NCBI GenBank assembly: GCA_963700185.1
Contig: CAVOWP010000008.1
Location: 186,001-250,000 of the forward strand
From: AP-15 sp963700185
GTDB taxonomy: Bacteria > Pseudomonadota > Alphaproteobacteria > ATCC43930 > CGMCC-115725
DNA length: 64,000 nt
Direction: 5' to 3'
Position 1 is the first letter of the stretch; each line of letters begins with the position of its first letter. Positions 47,670-56,900 of the stretch are shown here, piece by piece. The notes beneath the pieces were generated by a model that was not told where the DNA came from, ran no database searches, and was given only the letters and a program-made list of their open reading frames with translations. Position numbers and translations under genes: made by a program.

Positions 47670-48018
47670 TTGGGACCGGCCTCGCTTAGCGCGCTTTCAA
47701 CCTATTGCAGGGTTGAATGCCACTTTTAAATGGTTGAGTCGAGTTCTTAAGGTTGATCCTTGTATCGTGTCACGCTCAACTACGAGTATTTATCAATTAT
47801 TATGTAAGTAAAGTAAATTTGCATTGTGACGAAACCTTTCCAATAAACACATAACATAAAGGGAAAATACGTCAAAAACTCGTCCGAAATATGTTGACGA
47901 GTGGTGGCTACCTGATGTTTGGTTACCGACAAGGTTGAGTGCCCGGCCTGGGGCGGGAGCACAATGCTAAGCGATCGAGAAAGTCGGGCGCATGCGGGAT
48001 AACCTAGGAGGACGCACC
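47670..48018 (+). promoter_or_regulatory. AT-rich intergenic region before the unit 2 secreted gene
   Basis: No gene. A strongly AT-rich patch (about 47780-47880) stands out in the GC-rich surroundings. CTCGTCCGAAAT then TTGAC (47878-47898) resembles ATTCGTCCAAAAC and TTGAC (45115-45146) before the unit 1 gene, a probable shared promoter or operator. Confidence 0.45.
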
Positions 48019-49680
48019 ATGAGTGATCTGCGTCGAATGACCCAAGGCTTTGGGTTATCGCTTCTTGCTGGCTTTTTTTGTCTCGCATTGGGGTCGAGCG
48101 GCCCAGCTTGGGCTCAAGCCTATCCACCAGATGGGCCAGACATCCCGACCATTACGCTCAATGAAGGCCAGGAGGGCGCTGCCGGCCTGCCCCCGCTGCC
48201 GGTACCTCCGCCCAACGGATGGAACCAGCAATCGATCTGGAACACGAAAGTGCTGGGCTTTAACGACAACCAAGGGCGCCCCAGTTCGGATGACGGTTGG
48301 ATCGAAAACCAAAATGGTCGTTATATCGTTTACGTGACGAGCACCGGCGGCAGCATGTATAATCCACTTACGGGACAAGTGGATAACAGTGGCACGTCGC
48401 TTATTGACGCCACGGACCCCAGGCATCCTGTCTACCTAGCCAACGTTCCGACACAACTTACTGGTGGCGCATCGCATGTAGCGGTGTGCGGCGGCAACAC
48501 TTTGCCCGGTGGGCTGAAGAACCACTGGTACATGCTCCGCCATGACGGATCTACGAATTGGGAGATCTGGGACACGACCAGTCCAAAGGCGCCGACACGG
48601 CTCGTGGAACTTATAAACAATGGCACCGCAACGCATCATGTTTGGTGGGAATGCGACACGGGGATCGCGTACACGGTCTTTCAATCCAAGACCGACGGAT
48701 GGAACACGAACCAGCACGTCTATATTTGGGATCTGAGCAATCCAGCGAGCCCGGTTTTCATCCGCCAGTGGGGACTGCCGGGTCAGCAACCCACCGCCAA
48801 CGTCGCTACGGCACAAAGCTGTTACAACGCTCCGGGGCCCAATTGCTACGAAGGGGTTACCAATCCGCCGACTGGCGATCACGACATGTACTCGGCGGGT
48901 GTAACAAAAAATCGCGTTTACTTTGGGTACGGTAGTAGTAGTAATGGCATCGATCAAATTGTCGACCGGCAGAAATTGTTGACCGGCTGCACCATCCAAG
49001 GTGCTTCCGCTAATTGCGCGAACAGTCCGACACAGGACGATTTGCTCTATCCGCAGGTCAGCTATATCACGCTGAATCCCCTTGATGGGGGTCATACCTT
49101 CATCCCAATCTTCGGAGTACCGATTCCGCAAGAACAAAAGAATTTTCTGACAGGCGCACCGGTGAGCTTGGATCTCGCGATCAACCTCTCCGAGCAGACC
49201 GCGAACGACTGCGCTCCGCAAAAGTGGAAGAATCCTAGTATCATCGACATAAGCAACGAGCTGGCGCCTTGGCCGATTTCGACCGCTACTGTCGGCCAGT
49301 ACCCGGGAGATTTCTGCGGTAAGGGAGCGCGCTTCGGTACCCATGAGATGCCTCGTAGGATTTATGCTCCCTATTATGGCAAGCTCCTCATCGTCTCCTT
49401 TTTTAATGCCGGGGTGCAGGTTTTCGACATCCGCGACCCCTACAATCCGAGACGAGTCGCCTATTTCATTCAGGCACCGAACAAAAACACCCAGCAGACT
49501 TGCGGGACGTTCCAGGGAAATACGAATTACTGCAGGAGGGCGACCTTTTCCGATCTGGGCGAGCTAGACGATCGCGGTTATATCTACAATATGGACCGCG
49601 CCGGTTCCGGCTTGACCATCTTGCAGCTCACTGGTGACGCCTTGAAAGTGGTAACAGCACACGGGGAGAACGACAACTAG
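48019..49680 (+). CDS. Secreted LVIVD-repeat-like protein, cargo of duplication unit 2
   Basis: 553 residues. A signal peptide (LLAGFFCLALGSSGPAWAQA) is followed by repeats of the LVIVD type (LIDATDPRHPVYLANVPTQL, IWDLSNPASPVFIRQWG, VFDIRDPYNPRRVAYFI), which form beta-propellers on cell surfaces, with conserved His (GASHVAVCGG, ATHHVWWECD, THEMPRRIY). ATG 48019 with TAGGAGGACG upstream. It is not visibly homologous to the gene in the equivalent place in unit 1. A near-identical terminator follows. Confidence 0.78.
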   Translation: MSDLRRMTQGFGLSLLAGFFCLALGSSGPAWAQAYPPDGPDIPTITLNEGQEGAAGLPPLPVPPPNGWNQQSIWNTKVLGFNDNQGRPSSDDGWIENQNGRYIVYVTSTGGSMYNPLTGQVDNSGTSLIDATDPRHPVYLANVPTQLTGGASHVAVCGGNTLPGGLKNHWYMLRHDGSTNWEIWDTTSPKAPTRLVELINNGTATHHVWWECDTGIAYTVFQSKTDGWNTNQHVYIWDLSNPASPVFIRQWGLPGQQPTANVATAQSCYNAPGPNCYEGVTNPPTGDHDMYSAGVTKNRVYFGYGSSSNGIDQIVDRQKLLTGCTIQGASANCANSPTQDDLLYPQVSYITLNPLDGGHTFIPIFGVPIPQEQKNFLTGAPVSLDLAINLSEQTANDCAPQKWKNPSIIDISNELAPWPISTATVGQYPGDFCGKGARFGTHEMPRRIYAPYYGKLLIVSFFNAGVQVFDIRDPYNPRRVAYFIQAPNKNTQQTCGTFQGNTNYCRRATFSDLGELDDRGYIYNMDRAGSGLTILQLTGDALKVVTAHGENDN

Positions 49681-49707
49681 TGGTCGTCTGACCTAATCGA
49701 CGGCCCA

Positions 49708-49741
49708 CACCCCATCGCCTCAGCGCGATGGGGTGTTTTTT
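49708..49741 (+). terminator. Rho-independent terminator (unit 2)
   Basis: CACCCCATCGC, loop CTCAGC, GCGATGGGGTG and six Ts, same as at 46640. The bases before it (GTCTGACCTAA, ACGGCCCA) are also shared. Confidence 0.92.
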
Positions 49742-50006
49742 CGCGCTGACATGTCGAGCGACCCGATTTCCAGAAAAGAGCCGGCGCCAGTAGCCCTTAA
49801 CCCTTCCACACGCCCGCTATCAAAAAATTGCTACCAGCCTGGGCGGTGCTCGAACGCCTCTCGCGACGATCTCTTAACATCACGCATTGATCCTGCTCTA
49901 ATGGGCCGGAGAAAACCGAGCTTAACTAATGGGAAGGAGACATGCCTAGATCGACCTATCCTGCCTGTAGCGTGTCCGGCTGCATGCCACCGGACAGCTG
50001 GCCCTC
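49742..50006 (+). promoter_or_regulatory. livH leader region
   Basis: No gene. TCGCGACGATCTCTTAACAT with the following TTGATnCTG and CTAATGGGC (about 49860-49907) is shared with 46693-46738 and probably holds the promoter of the liv genes. Confidence 0.4.
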
Positions 50007-50879
50007 GTGATTTCTATCGACCTGGCGGTTAACGCGATCGTCGCCGGCTTGTTGCTCGGCGGGTTCTATGCCGCGGTCACGGTCGGCGTGACGATCTCCT
50101 TCGGTATGCTCGACATCGTCAATATCGCCCACCCGGCCTTCATCATGCTCGGGTCCTTTGTCGCCTACATCGTGAATTCCAATTTCGGCATCGACCCGAT
50201 CCTGATCGGAGTCGTCATGGCGCCGGCGTTTTTTCTCATCGGCATGACGGTCTACCAGATCTACTATTACGCCTTCGAACGGCGCGGCGAGGAGTCGATC
50301 CAGGGTCTCGCCTTCTTCTTCGGTCTATTGTTTGTCGGCGAGGTCGCGCTGATCCTGGTGTTCGGCGTCGATTACCGGTTTGTCGACGCGCCCTATATCG
50401 GACCGAGCCTGCATCTCGGCTTTGTCGACCTGCCGCTGCGCATGCTGATCCCGTTTCTGGTCTCGCTGTTGATGCTCGCGGTGCTGCAAGTCTTCTTGGG
50501 GCGCACCTTTATCGGTCGCGCCATCCTGGCCGTGTCGCAGGACAGGCTGGCCCTGCAGCTGATGGCGGCGAACCCCAACCGCATCAAGCGTATCGCCTTC
50601 GGCATCTCAATTGCCACCGCTTCGGTCGCCGGTGCCCTCTTGATCATCATTCAGCCGGTCGAGCCGTCGATCGGCCGCGATTATATCGGACGGATCTTTG
50701 CGATCTGCGTGCTCGGCGGCATGACCAGCTTTCCCGGCATGCTCGCCGGCGCCATCCTGATCGGCGTTGTCGAAAGCATCACCGCGACCTTCTACGGCCC
50801 GTCTTGGGCGCCGGCCGTCGCGTTCGGCTTCCTGCTCCTGACCCTCGCCGTGCGCCCCGCCGGCATACTCGGGCGATAG
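50007..50879 (+). CDS. livH: Branched-chain amino acid-type ABC transporter permease
   Basis: A 290-residue LivH-type inner-membrane permease with about eight hydrophobic segments. It has GLLLGGFYAAVTVGVTISFG and MLDIVNIAHPAFIMLGS at the N-terminus and CVLGGMTSFPGMLAGAILIG near the end, the family signature region. The start is GTG 50007. livM, livG and livF follow but a DUF559 element intervenes. No LivK binding protein is in the window. The substrate may be an amino acid or an aromatic compound. Confidence 0.9.
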   Translation: MISIDLAVNAIVAGLLLGGFYAAVTVGVTISFGMLDIVNIAHPAFIMLGSFVAYIVNSNFGIDPILIGVVMAPAFFLIGMTVYQIYYYAFERRGEESIQGLAFFFGLLFVGEVALILVFGVDYRFVDAPYIGPSLHLGFVDLPLRMLIPFLVSLLMLAVLQVFLGRTFIGRAILAVSQDRLALQLMAANPNRIKRIAFGISIATASVAGALLIIIQPVEPSIGRDYIGRIFAICVLGGMTSFPGMLAGAILIGVVESITATFYGPSWAPAVAFGFLLLTLAVRPAGILGR

Positions 50880-50904
50880 CGATGATTGGTGATCTCCTTC
50901 ACCG

Positions 50905-51335
50905 CCCCTCTCCCGCACTGCGGGAGAGGGTGGCAAGCGCAGCGAGACGGGTGAGGGTATCCCGGCAGTTTAACCTCGACCGATGCCGAGCGGCGTATGT
51001 GGTCGGCTTTGCGCGATCGGCGTCTACTGCGATACAAATTCCGGCGACAGCATCCGGTGGGCGATTTCATCGTCGACTTCGCCTGTACCGAGTACCAGCT
51101 GGTAATCGAAGTCGATGGTGGTCAGCATTCCGAGAACGCAGCGGTCACAACCCGAACGGCTTGGCTCCAAAGCCAGGGTTGGAGGGTGCTCCGGTTTTGG
51201 AACAACGACGTTCTAAGCAATACCAACGGGGTCATCGAGAGTATTCTGCGCGTTCTCAAATCCGAGTAGACCCTCACCCTCCCAGCCCTATGGGCTGGGT
51301 CCCTCCCTCTCCCGCAGTGCGGGAGAGGGGCTGTA
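50905..51335. repeat. DUF559 element: gene bounded by palindromic repeats inside the liv operon
   Basis: The left border is CCCCTCTCCCGCAC/TGCGGGAGAGGG plus GCGCAGCGAGACGGGTGAGGG (50905-50960). The right border is CCCTCACC, CCCAGCCC/GGGCTGGG and CCCTCTCCCGCA/TGCGGGAGAGGGG (51271-51330). It separates livH from livM by 470 bases where relatives have only a few, so it is probably an insertion. Confidence 0.65.
50997..51269 (+). CDS. DUF559 protein (Vsr-like endonuclease fold), 5' end lost
   Basis: A 90-residue frame with RYKFRRQHPVGDFIVDFAC, LVIEVDGGQHSE, GWRVLRFWNNDVLSN: the whole conserved core of DUF559 with Asp/Glu/Gln residues of the PD-(D/E)XK-like site. Compared with the copy at 46962, about 62 bases with the natural start and first codons are deleted (CAGTTTA joins ACCTCG), so translation can only begin at the internal ATG 50997. 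Confidence 0.75.
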   Translation: MWSALRDRRLLRYKFRRQHPVGDFIVDFACTEYQLVIEVDGGQHSENAAVTTRTAWLQSQGWRVLRFWNNDVLSNTNGVIESILRVLKSE

Positions 51336-51353
51336 GCGCGGGGCTTTGAACCA

Positions 51354-52301
51354 ATGGCAGCCGCGAAATTTTGGATTGTCTCGTTCATTGTCGTCATCGC
51401 GTTCTTGCTGCTCACGCGCGGCTTAATTTCCAATGAGTACTACTTCTTCGCTGCCTACCAGGTGCTGCAGTTCATCGTGTTGGCGACGGCTTGGAATATT
51501 CTCGGCGGCTACACCGGCTACACCAATTTTGGCACCGGCGCATTTTTCGCCGTGGGCGCCTACAGTGCCGTTGTCCTGCACAAGCTCACATCGCTGCCGC
51601 TTCCCGTCATGATGCTGGTTGGCGGGGTCGTCTCCGGCATTGTCGGTTTTGGGATGGGGTATTTGACCCTGCGGCTCAGAGGCGTGTTTTTTGCGATCGC
51701 CACCCTGGCATTGGCGATCGTCGCGCAGACCCTGATCGTCAACTGGGATTTTGTCGGCGGGTCGCGCGGCATTTATGTCATTCGGCCGCAGCAATCGCCG
51801 ATTTACGGCAGCTACATCCAGTATCTCTATTCGCTGATGCTGGCGCTGACCTGGATCTCGGTCGCGATCGCGCGGACCATCGAGCGCTCGACGCTCGGCC
51901 TCGGCTTCAACGCGATCCGCGACGACGAGCAGGCGGCCGAGGCGGCGGGCGTGCCGACCCTGCGGCTGAAGCTCATTTCCACGACATTGAGCGGCGCGCT
52001 GATGGGCATGTCCGGCGCCCCGCTGCCCTACTACGTGACCTACCTCGATCCCGCCTCGAGCTTCAACCTCTCTTACGCCGTCAACAGCGTCGCAATGCCG
52101 ATGATCGGCGGCATGACGAGCTGGATCGGCCCGGTGATCGGCGCGGTATTGCTCGGCACGATCCAGCAGCTCGCCACAGTGACGATCTCTTCGGCACTCA
52201 ACCTGCTGATCGTCGGCGTTCTGCTGATCGTCTTTGTGGTCATTGCGCCCAATGGCATCGTCGGTTTGGTGCAGAGCCGCCGGCGCGCCAGGCTCCGTTG
52301 A
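51354..52301 (+). CDS. livM: Branched-chain amino acid-type ABC transporter permease
   Basis: A 315-residue LivM-type permease. YQVLQFIVLATAWNILGGYT and GYTNFGTGAFFAVGAY are the usual N-terminal region; DDEQAAEAAGVPTLRLK is the cytoplasmic EAA-like loop that contacts the ATPases. Its stop overlaps the start of livG by one base (TGATG). Confidence 0.92.
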   Translation: MAAAKFWIVSFIVVIAFLLLTRGLISNEYYFFAAYQVLQFIVLATAWNILGGYTGYTNFGTGAFFAVGAYSAVVLHKLTSLPLPVMMLVGGVVSGIVGFGMGYLTLRLRGVFFAIATLALAIVAQTLIVNWDFVGGSRGIYVIRPQQSPIYGSYIQYLYSLMLALTWISVAIARTIERSTLGLGFNAIRDDEQAAEAAGVPTLRLKLISTTLSGALMGMSGAPLPYYVTYLDPASSFNLSYAVNSVAMPMIGGMTSWIGPVIGAVLLGTIQQLATVTISSALNLLIVGVLLIVFVVIAPNGIVGLVQSRRRARLR

Positions 52302-53053
52302 TGCCCGCCGCGATCCTCCCAGCTGCAATCCTCGAGGTCCGCGGGCTCGGCAAGCGCTTCGGCGGCTTTGTCGCGCTCGAGGGCATCAACCTCACCGTCG
52401 CCGCCGGCGAGCGGCTCGGCTTGATCGGTCCCAACGGCTCGGGCAAGAGCACGCTCGTCAACTGCCTCTCCGGCACATTGCATCACGATAGCGGAAGCGC
52501 GGTGTTTGATGGGCACGCCATCGACGGCATGCCGGCCTACCGGCGCACCCGATTGGGGCTCGCCCGCAGCTTCCAACTGCCCAAGCCGTTTCGCAGCCTG
52601 AACCTCGTCGACAATCTGCGAATTCCGCTGCTCTACACGGTCAATGCCCGTCACGGCGCGCATCTCTCCGGCGGCGCCATCGGCGAGCGCTGCCGCGCGC
52701 TGCTGGCGGATGTCGGGCTCGCCGACAAGGCGCTGCATCTGCCGCGCGATTTGACCCAGGTCGAAATGCGCAAGCTGGAACTCGCGCGCGCCGTCGCCAG
52801 CGCGCCACGCCTATTGTTTGCCGACGAAGCGATGGCCGGGCTCTCGCCTTCCGAAGTAGAGGAGATCCTCGTCGTGCTGTTCCGCCTCAACGAGCAGGGC
52901 ATCACGATCGTCTTGATCGAGCACATCATGCGCGCGGTGATGAGCTTTTCGACCCGGCTCGTCGTGCTGGTCGCCGGGCAGAAGATAGCGGACGGCTTGC
53001 CGCAGGAAGCGATCCGCAACCCTGAGGTCGAGAGGGCCTATCTTGGCGAGTAG
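52301..53053 (+). CDS. livG: ABC transporter ATP-binding protein (LivG type)
   Basis: 250 residues. Walker A is GLIGPNGSGKSTLVNCLSG, Walker B LLFADEAMAGL, and the switch His is in LIEHIMRAV. The signature helix reads LTQVEMRKLELARAV in place of LSGGQ, a variation seen in LivG-type ATPases. It pairs with LivF to drive the LivH/LivM channel. Confidence 0.92.
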   Translation: MPAAILPAAILEVRGLGKRFGGFVALEGINLTVAAGERLGLIGPNGSGKSTLVNCLSGTLHHDSGSAVFDGHAIDGMPAYRRTRLGLARSFQLPKPFRSLNLVDNLRIPLLYTVNARHGAHLSGGAIGERCRALLADVGLADKALHLPRDLTQVEMRKLELARAVASAPRLLFADEAMAGLSPSEVEEILVVLFRLNEQGITIVLIEHIMRAVMSFSTRLVVLVAGQKIADGLPQEAIRNPEVERAYLGE

Positions 53054-53774
53054 CCTTTCGGTGACCGGTCTCGACGCCGGCTACGGCGCGGTGAGGGTGC
53101 TCGAGGACGTGTCGTTGTCGGTCGAACCCGGCCAGACCGTCGTACTGCTCGGCACCAACGGCAACGGCAAGAGCACCTTGATGAAATGCGTGATGGGGAT
53201 CGTGCCGTCCACCGCCGGGACGATCGTCGCCGAGATCGACGGCGAGCGTTACGACCTGGTCGGCCGCTCGACCGAGGCGATCGTCGATCTCGGGATCAGC
53301 CTGGTGCCGGAAGGGCGGCGCCTCTTCCCAAAGCTGACCGTCGAGGAGAACCTGCTACTGGGTGCCTTCCGCCCGCTGGCCCGCTCGGCGATCGTGCACA
53401 ATCTCAACTCCTCATACGAGACCTTCCCGGTGCTCCGCGAGCGGCGGCGCCAATTGGCAGGCAGCCTCAGCGGTGGCGAGCAGCAGATGCTGGCCTTGGC
53501 GCGTGCGCTAATGTCGGCGCCCAAGATCCTGCTGATCGACGAGCCGTCGGTTGGCCTCGCCCCGGTCCTCGTCAAACGCACGATCGAGAAGATCAAGGAG
53601 TTGAAAGACCGTCACCAGCTGACCGTGCTGATGGCCGAGCAGAACTTCAACCAGGCCGTCCGCATCGCCGACCGCGGCTACGTGATCGTGCACGGCAAGA
53701 TCGCCTTCGAAGGCGGCTCCGCCGAAGAGCTCAACAACAACGAACTCGTCCGCAAATTCTATTTGGGGATTTAA
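53043..53774 (+). CDS. livF: ABC transporter ATP-binding protein (LivF type)
   Basis: 243 residues with Walker A LLGTNGNGKSTLMKC, a normal signature LSGGEQQMLALARAL, Walker B ILLIDEPSVGLAP and the LivF-type MAEQNFNQAV. The start is TTG 53043, inside the end of livG, with GAGAGGG seven bases before it; GTG 53061 is an alternative. Confidence 0.92.
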   Translation: MASSLSVTGLDAGYGAVRVLEDVSLSVEPGQTVVLLGTNGNGKSTLMKCVMGIVPSTAGTIVAEIDGERYDLVGRSTEAIVDLGISLVPEGRRLFPKLTVEENLLLGAFRPLARSAIVHNLNSSYETFPVLRERRRQLAGSLSGGEQQMLALARALMSAPKILLIDEPSVGLAPVLVKRTIEKIKELKDRHQLTVLMAEQNFNQAVRIADRGYVIVHGKIAFEGGSAEELNNNELVRKFYLGI

Positions 53775-53924
53775 ACAAGCAAATCTTTCTCGGCTTTGAG
53801 CGGACGGGTAATCTCGCGCGTAGTGCGTGTGTCCCGCTCGGTCGCGGCGTCGGAGTTGCTCGGCACCCGAACCGTCGATCATCGGGAGGTCCCGGTGGGC
53901 ACCGGCGGTAGGCGAGGTGACCGA

Positions 53925-56900
53925 ATGGCAATGCTCGACGACGCGGCGGCCGATACACAGCACACCGTGGCCGCGCTCCAGCGAGAACTTGAGCAGTGTA
54001 CCGCCGAGCGCGACGAAGCCTTGGCCCGGCAAGCCGCGACGAGCGAAATCCTGGGCGTGATCTCGCGTTCCCCGACCGATATCCAGCCGGTGTTCGAGGC
54101 CATCGTCGCGCATGCGGCGAGCCTCTGCGAAGCCGAGTTCAGCGCCGTGGCACGGTTCGACGACGGACTGCTGCATCTCGTCGCTCTCAACAACATGTCA
54201 GCCGAGGAGACGGCGGCCTTTCACAGCCTGTTTCCGCGACCGCCGACCCGGGGCTTCGCGATGGGCCGGGCGCTTCTCGATGCCGGGACGGTGCATTTCG
54301 CGGACGTTCTGGCCGAGCCCGACTATGACCCGCGCACCCTCGAAGATCTGCAATCGGTGGCGCGGTATCGCTCGTTCCTCGGCGCCCCGATCTTCCAGGA
54401 GGGGCGGCGGATCGGCGTCATCGGCTGTGGACGGCGCGAGGTCCGGCCCTTTACCGCCAGCCAGATCACGCTCATCGAGACCTTCGCGGAGCAGGCCGCC
54501 ATTGCCCTCAGCAACGCGCGGCTCTTCAGCGAACTGGAAAACCGCAACCGCGACCTCGGCGAGGCGCTGGAGCAGCAGACCGCGACCGCCGAGGTATTGG
54601 GCGTGATCAACTCCTCGCCCGGTGATCTCGGCCCCGTATTCGAGGCGATTTTGAACAAAGCGCACACGCTGTGCGGCGCAACGCTGGGGAGCTTGTTTCT
54701 GTTCGACGGCGAGCTTTTTCGCGCGGCTGCGACCCACGGCTATCCGGAAGACTTGGCGCAACGGCTACGCCAAGGGGTCGTCCTCTCCACCACGCCCCAG
54801 CTGCTGGATGACAATGTCCGCTGGGTTCATAATCCCGATCTGACGCTGGTCGACAATCCGATCGCCCGCGCCGTTTCCGGCCGCGGCGGCGTGCGCACCA
54901 ATCTCATGTTGCCGCTGCGCAAGGACGGCAAGTTGCTCGGCGCAATCTCATGCAACCGCCAGGAGGTCCGGCCCTTTACCGACAAGGAGATCGCGCTATT
55001 GCAGAATTTCGCGGCACAGGCGGTCATCGCGATGGAGAACGCGCGGCTCTTGACTGAGACGCGCGAGGCGCTGGAGCAGCAGACCGCGACCGCCGAGGTG
55101 CTGCAGGTCATCAACAGCTCGCCCGGCGATCTCGGCCCGGTCTTCGAGGCGATCCTGGAGAAGGCACACAGCCTCTGTGATATCGCGCAGGGCAGCCTGG
55201 AGCTTTACGACGGCCGGAGTTTCCGCGCGGTTGCCGTCCGGGGCTTGTCAGAGGCGTTCGCAGATATGCTGCGGCAGGGGTCCCCTGCTTCCGACAACCC
55301 GGCGACGAGGCCACTGATTGAGGGCAACCGTTTCACCCATATCCGCGATCTGGCGGAGACCGACTATGTGATTACCCGAAGCGCGGTCGAACTCGACGCA
55401 GTCCGCACTCTATTGTGTGTACCGCTGCGTCGCGACGATGCGCTCCTCGGAATGATCGCTGCTGCCCGCCGCGAGGTGCGGGCATTCTCCGACAAAGAAA
55501 TCGCGTTATTGGAGAATTTCGCCGCTCAGGCGGTAATCGCGATCGAGAATGTCCGATTGTTCAACGAGCTGAACGAACGGACGCGCGATCTGCAGGAGTT
55601 GCTCGGATACCAGACTGCGACGAGCGATGTCCTGAAGGTGATCAGCCGCTCGACTTTCGACCTGCAGCCGGTGTTGGATGTCCTGGTCGAGACAGCGGCG
55701 CGGCTGTGTGCCGCGGATACCGCCCATATCGTCACCCGCGATGGGGAGAGATACCGGCCGGTGGCGACCTTCGCCTACGAACCCGATTTTGACGCGTTCG
55801 TGCGCGGACTATCGTTCTCGCCGGGTCGCGGGACTGCCGTCGGCCGCGTGCTGCTGAATTCACAAGTCGTGCATGTGGAAGATGCCGCCGCCGACCCGGA
55901 ATACACCGTAACCGAAGCAGTTCGCAGAGGCGCTCGCACCCAACTCGGTGTACCGCTGCTGCGTGAAGGTGAGCCGGTCGGCGTGATTGTGCTTGTGCGC
56001 CTACGGGTCGAGCCGTTCACCGAGCGGCAGATCGAATTGGTGTGCACCTTTGCCGACCAAGCCGTCATTGCAATTGAGAACACGCGGCTGATCACCGAGA
56101 CGCGGGAGGCGTTGGAACAGCAGACCGCGACCGCAGAGATCCTGGAGGTGATCAACCGCTCGCCCGGTGATCTCGCGCCGGTCTTTGAGGCGATCCTGGA
56201 GAAGGCGCACGCGCTGGGTGGCGCGTCGCGTGGGACCCTGTTCCTGTTTGATGGCGAAGTATTCCGAGCCGCCGCGTCACAAGGTTATCCCGAGGGGCCG
56301 CCGGAGCGGATGCGGCGCGGGATTACCGTCTCGGAAGACCCCCGGCTCGCGGCCCTGTTGGCGGGCGAGCGCCTCATCCACGTCCCCGACCTGATGCAGC
56401 TCGATGATCCGATCGCCCGCGCCGTCGCCGGGCGCGGCGGGGTACGCACGAACCTATTGCTGCCGCTGCGCAAGGACAATGCGCTACTCGGCGTCCTCTC
56501 GTGCAATCGGGCGGAAGTCCGGCCGTTCTCCGAGAAGCAGATCGCGCTGCTCGAAAGCTTCGCCGCGCAAGCGGTGATCGCGATGGACAATGCCCGGCTA
56601 CTGGACGAGATCCGTCAGCGCCAAGCCGAATTGCGCGTGACCTTCGACAATATGGGCGACGGGGTGGCGATGTTCGACGACGAGCTGCGGCTCGCCGCGT
56701 GGAACCGCAATTTCCAAGAGATGCTCGATCTGCCCGACGCGCTTCTGGCGGAGCGGCCCACCTATGCCGACTACGTTCGCGCCCTCGCAGAGCGCGGCGA
56801 GTTCGGCTCGGGCGACATCGAGGCGGAACTGAGCCGCCGCCTTGCCGAAACCGACCAGGAGCTGCGCCTCGAGCGCACGCGGCCCGACGGACGCATCATC

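Noticed and set aside
46640..49741. Insertion-sequence ends in the two repeated regions
   Set aside because: The repeats contain terminators, livH and DUF559 sequence and no transposase or short terminal inverted repeats; tandem duplication explains them better.
52739..52790. LTQVEMRKLE as a defective ABC signature in livG
   Set aside because: LivG-type ATPases often deviate from LSGGQ here; Walker A, Walker B and the switch His are intact.
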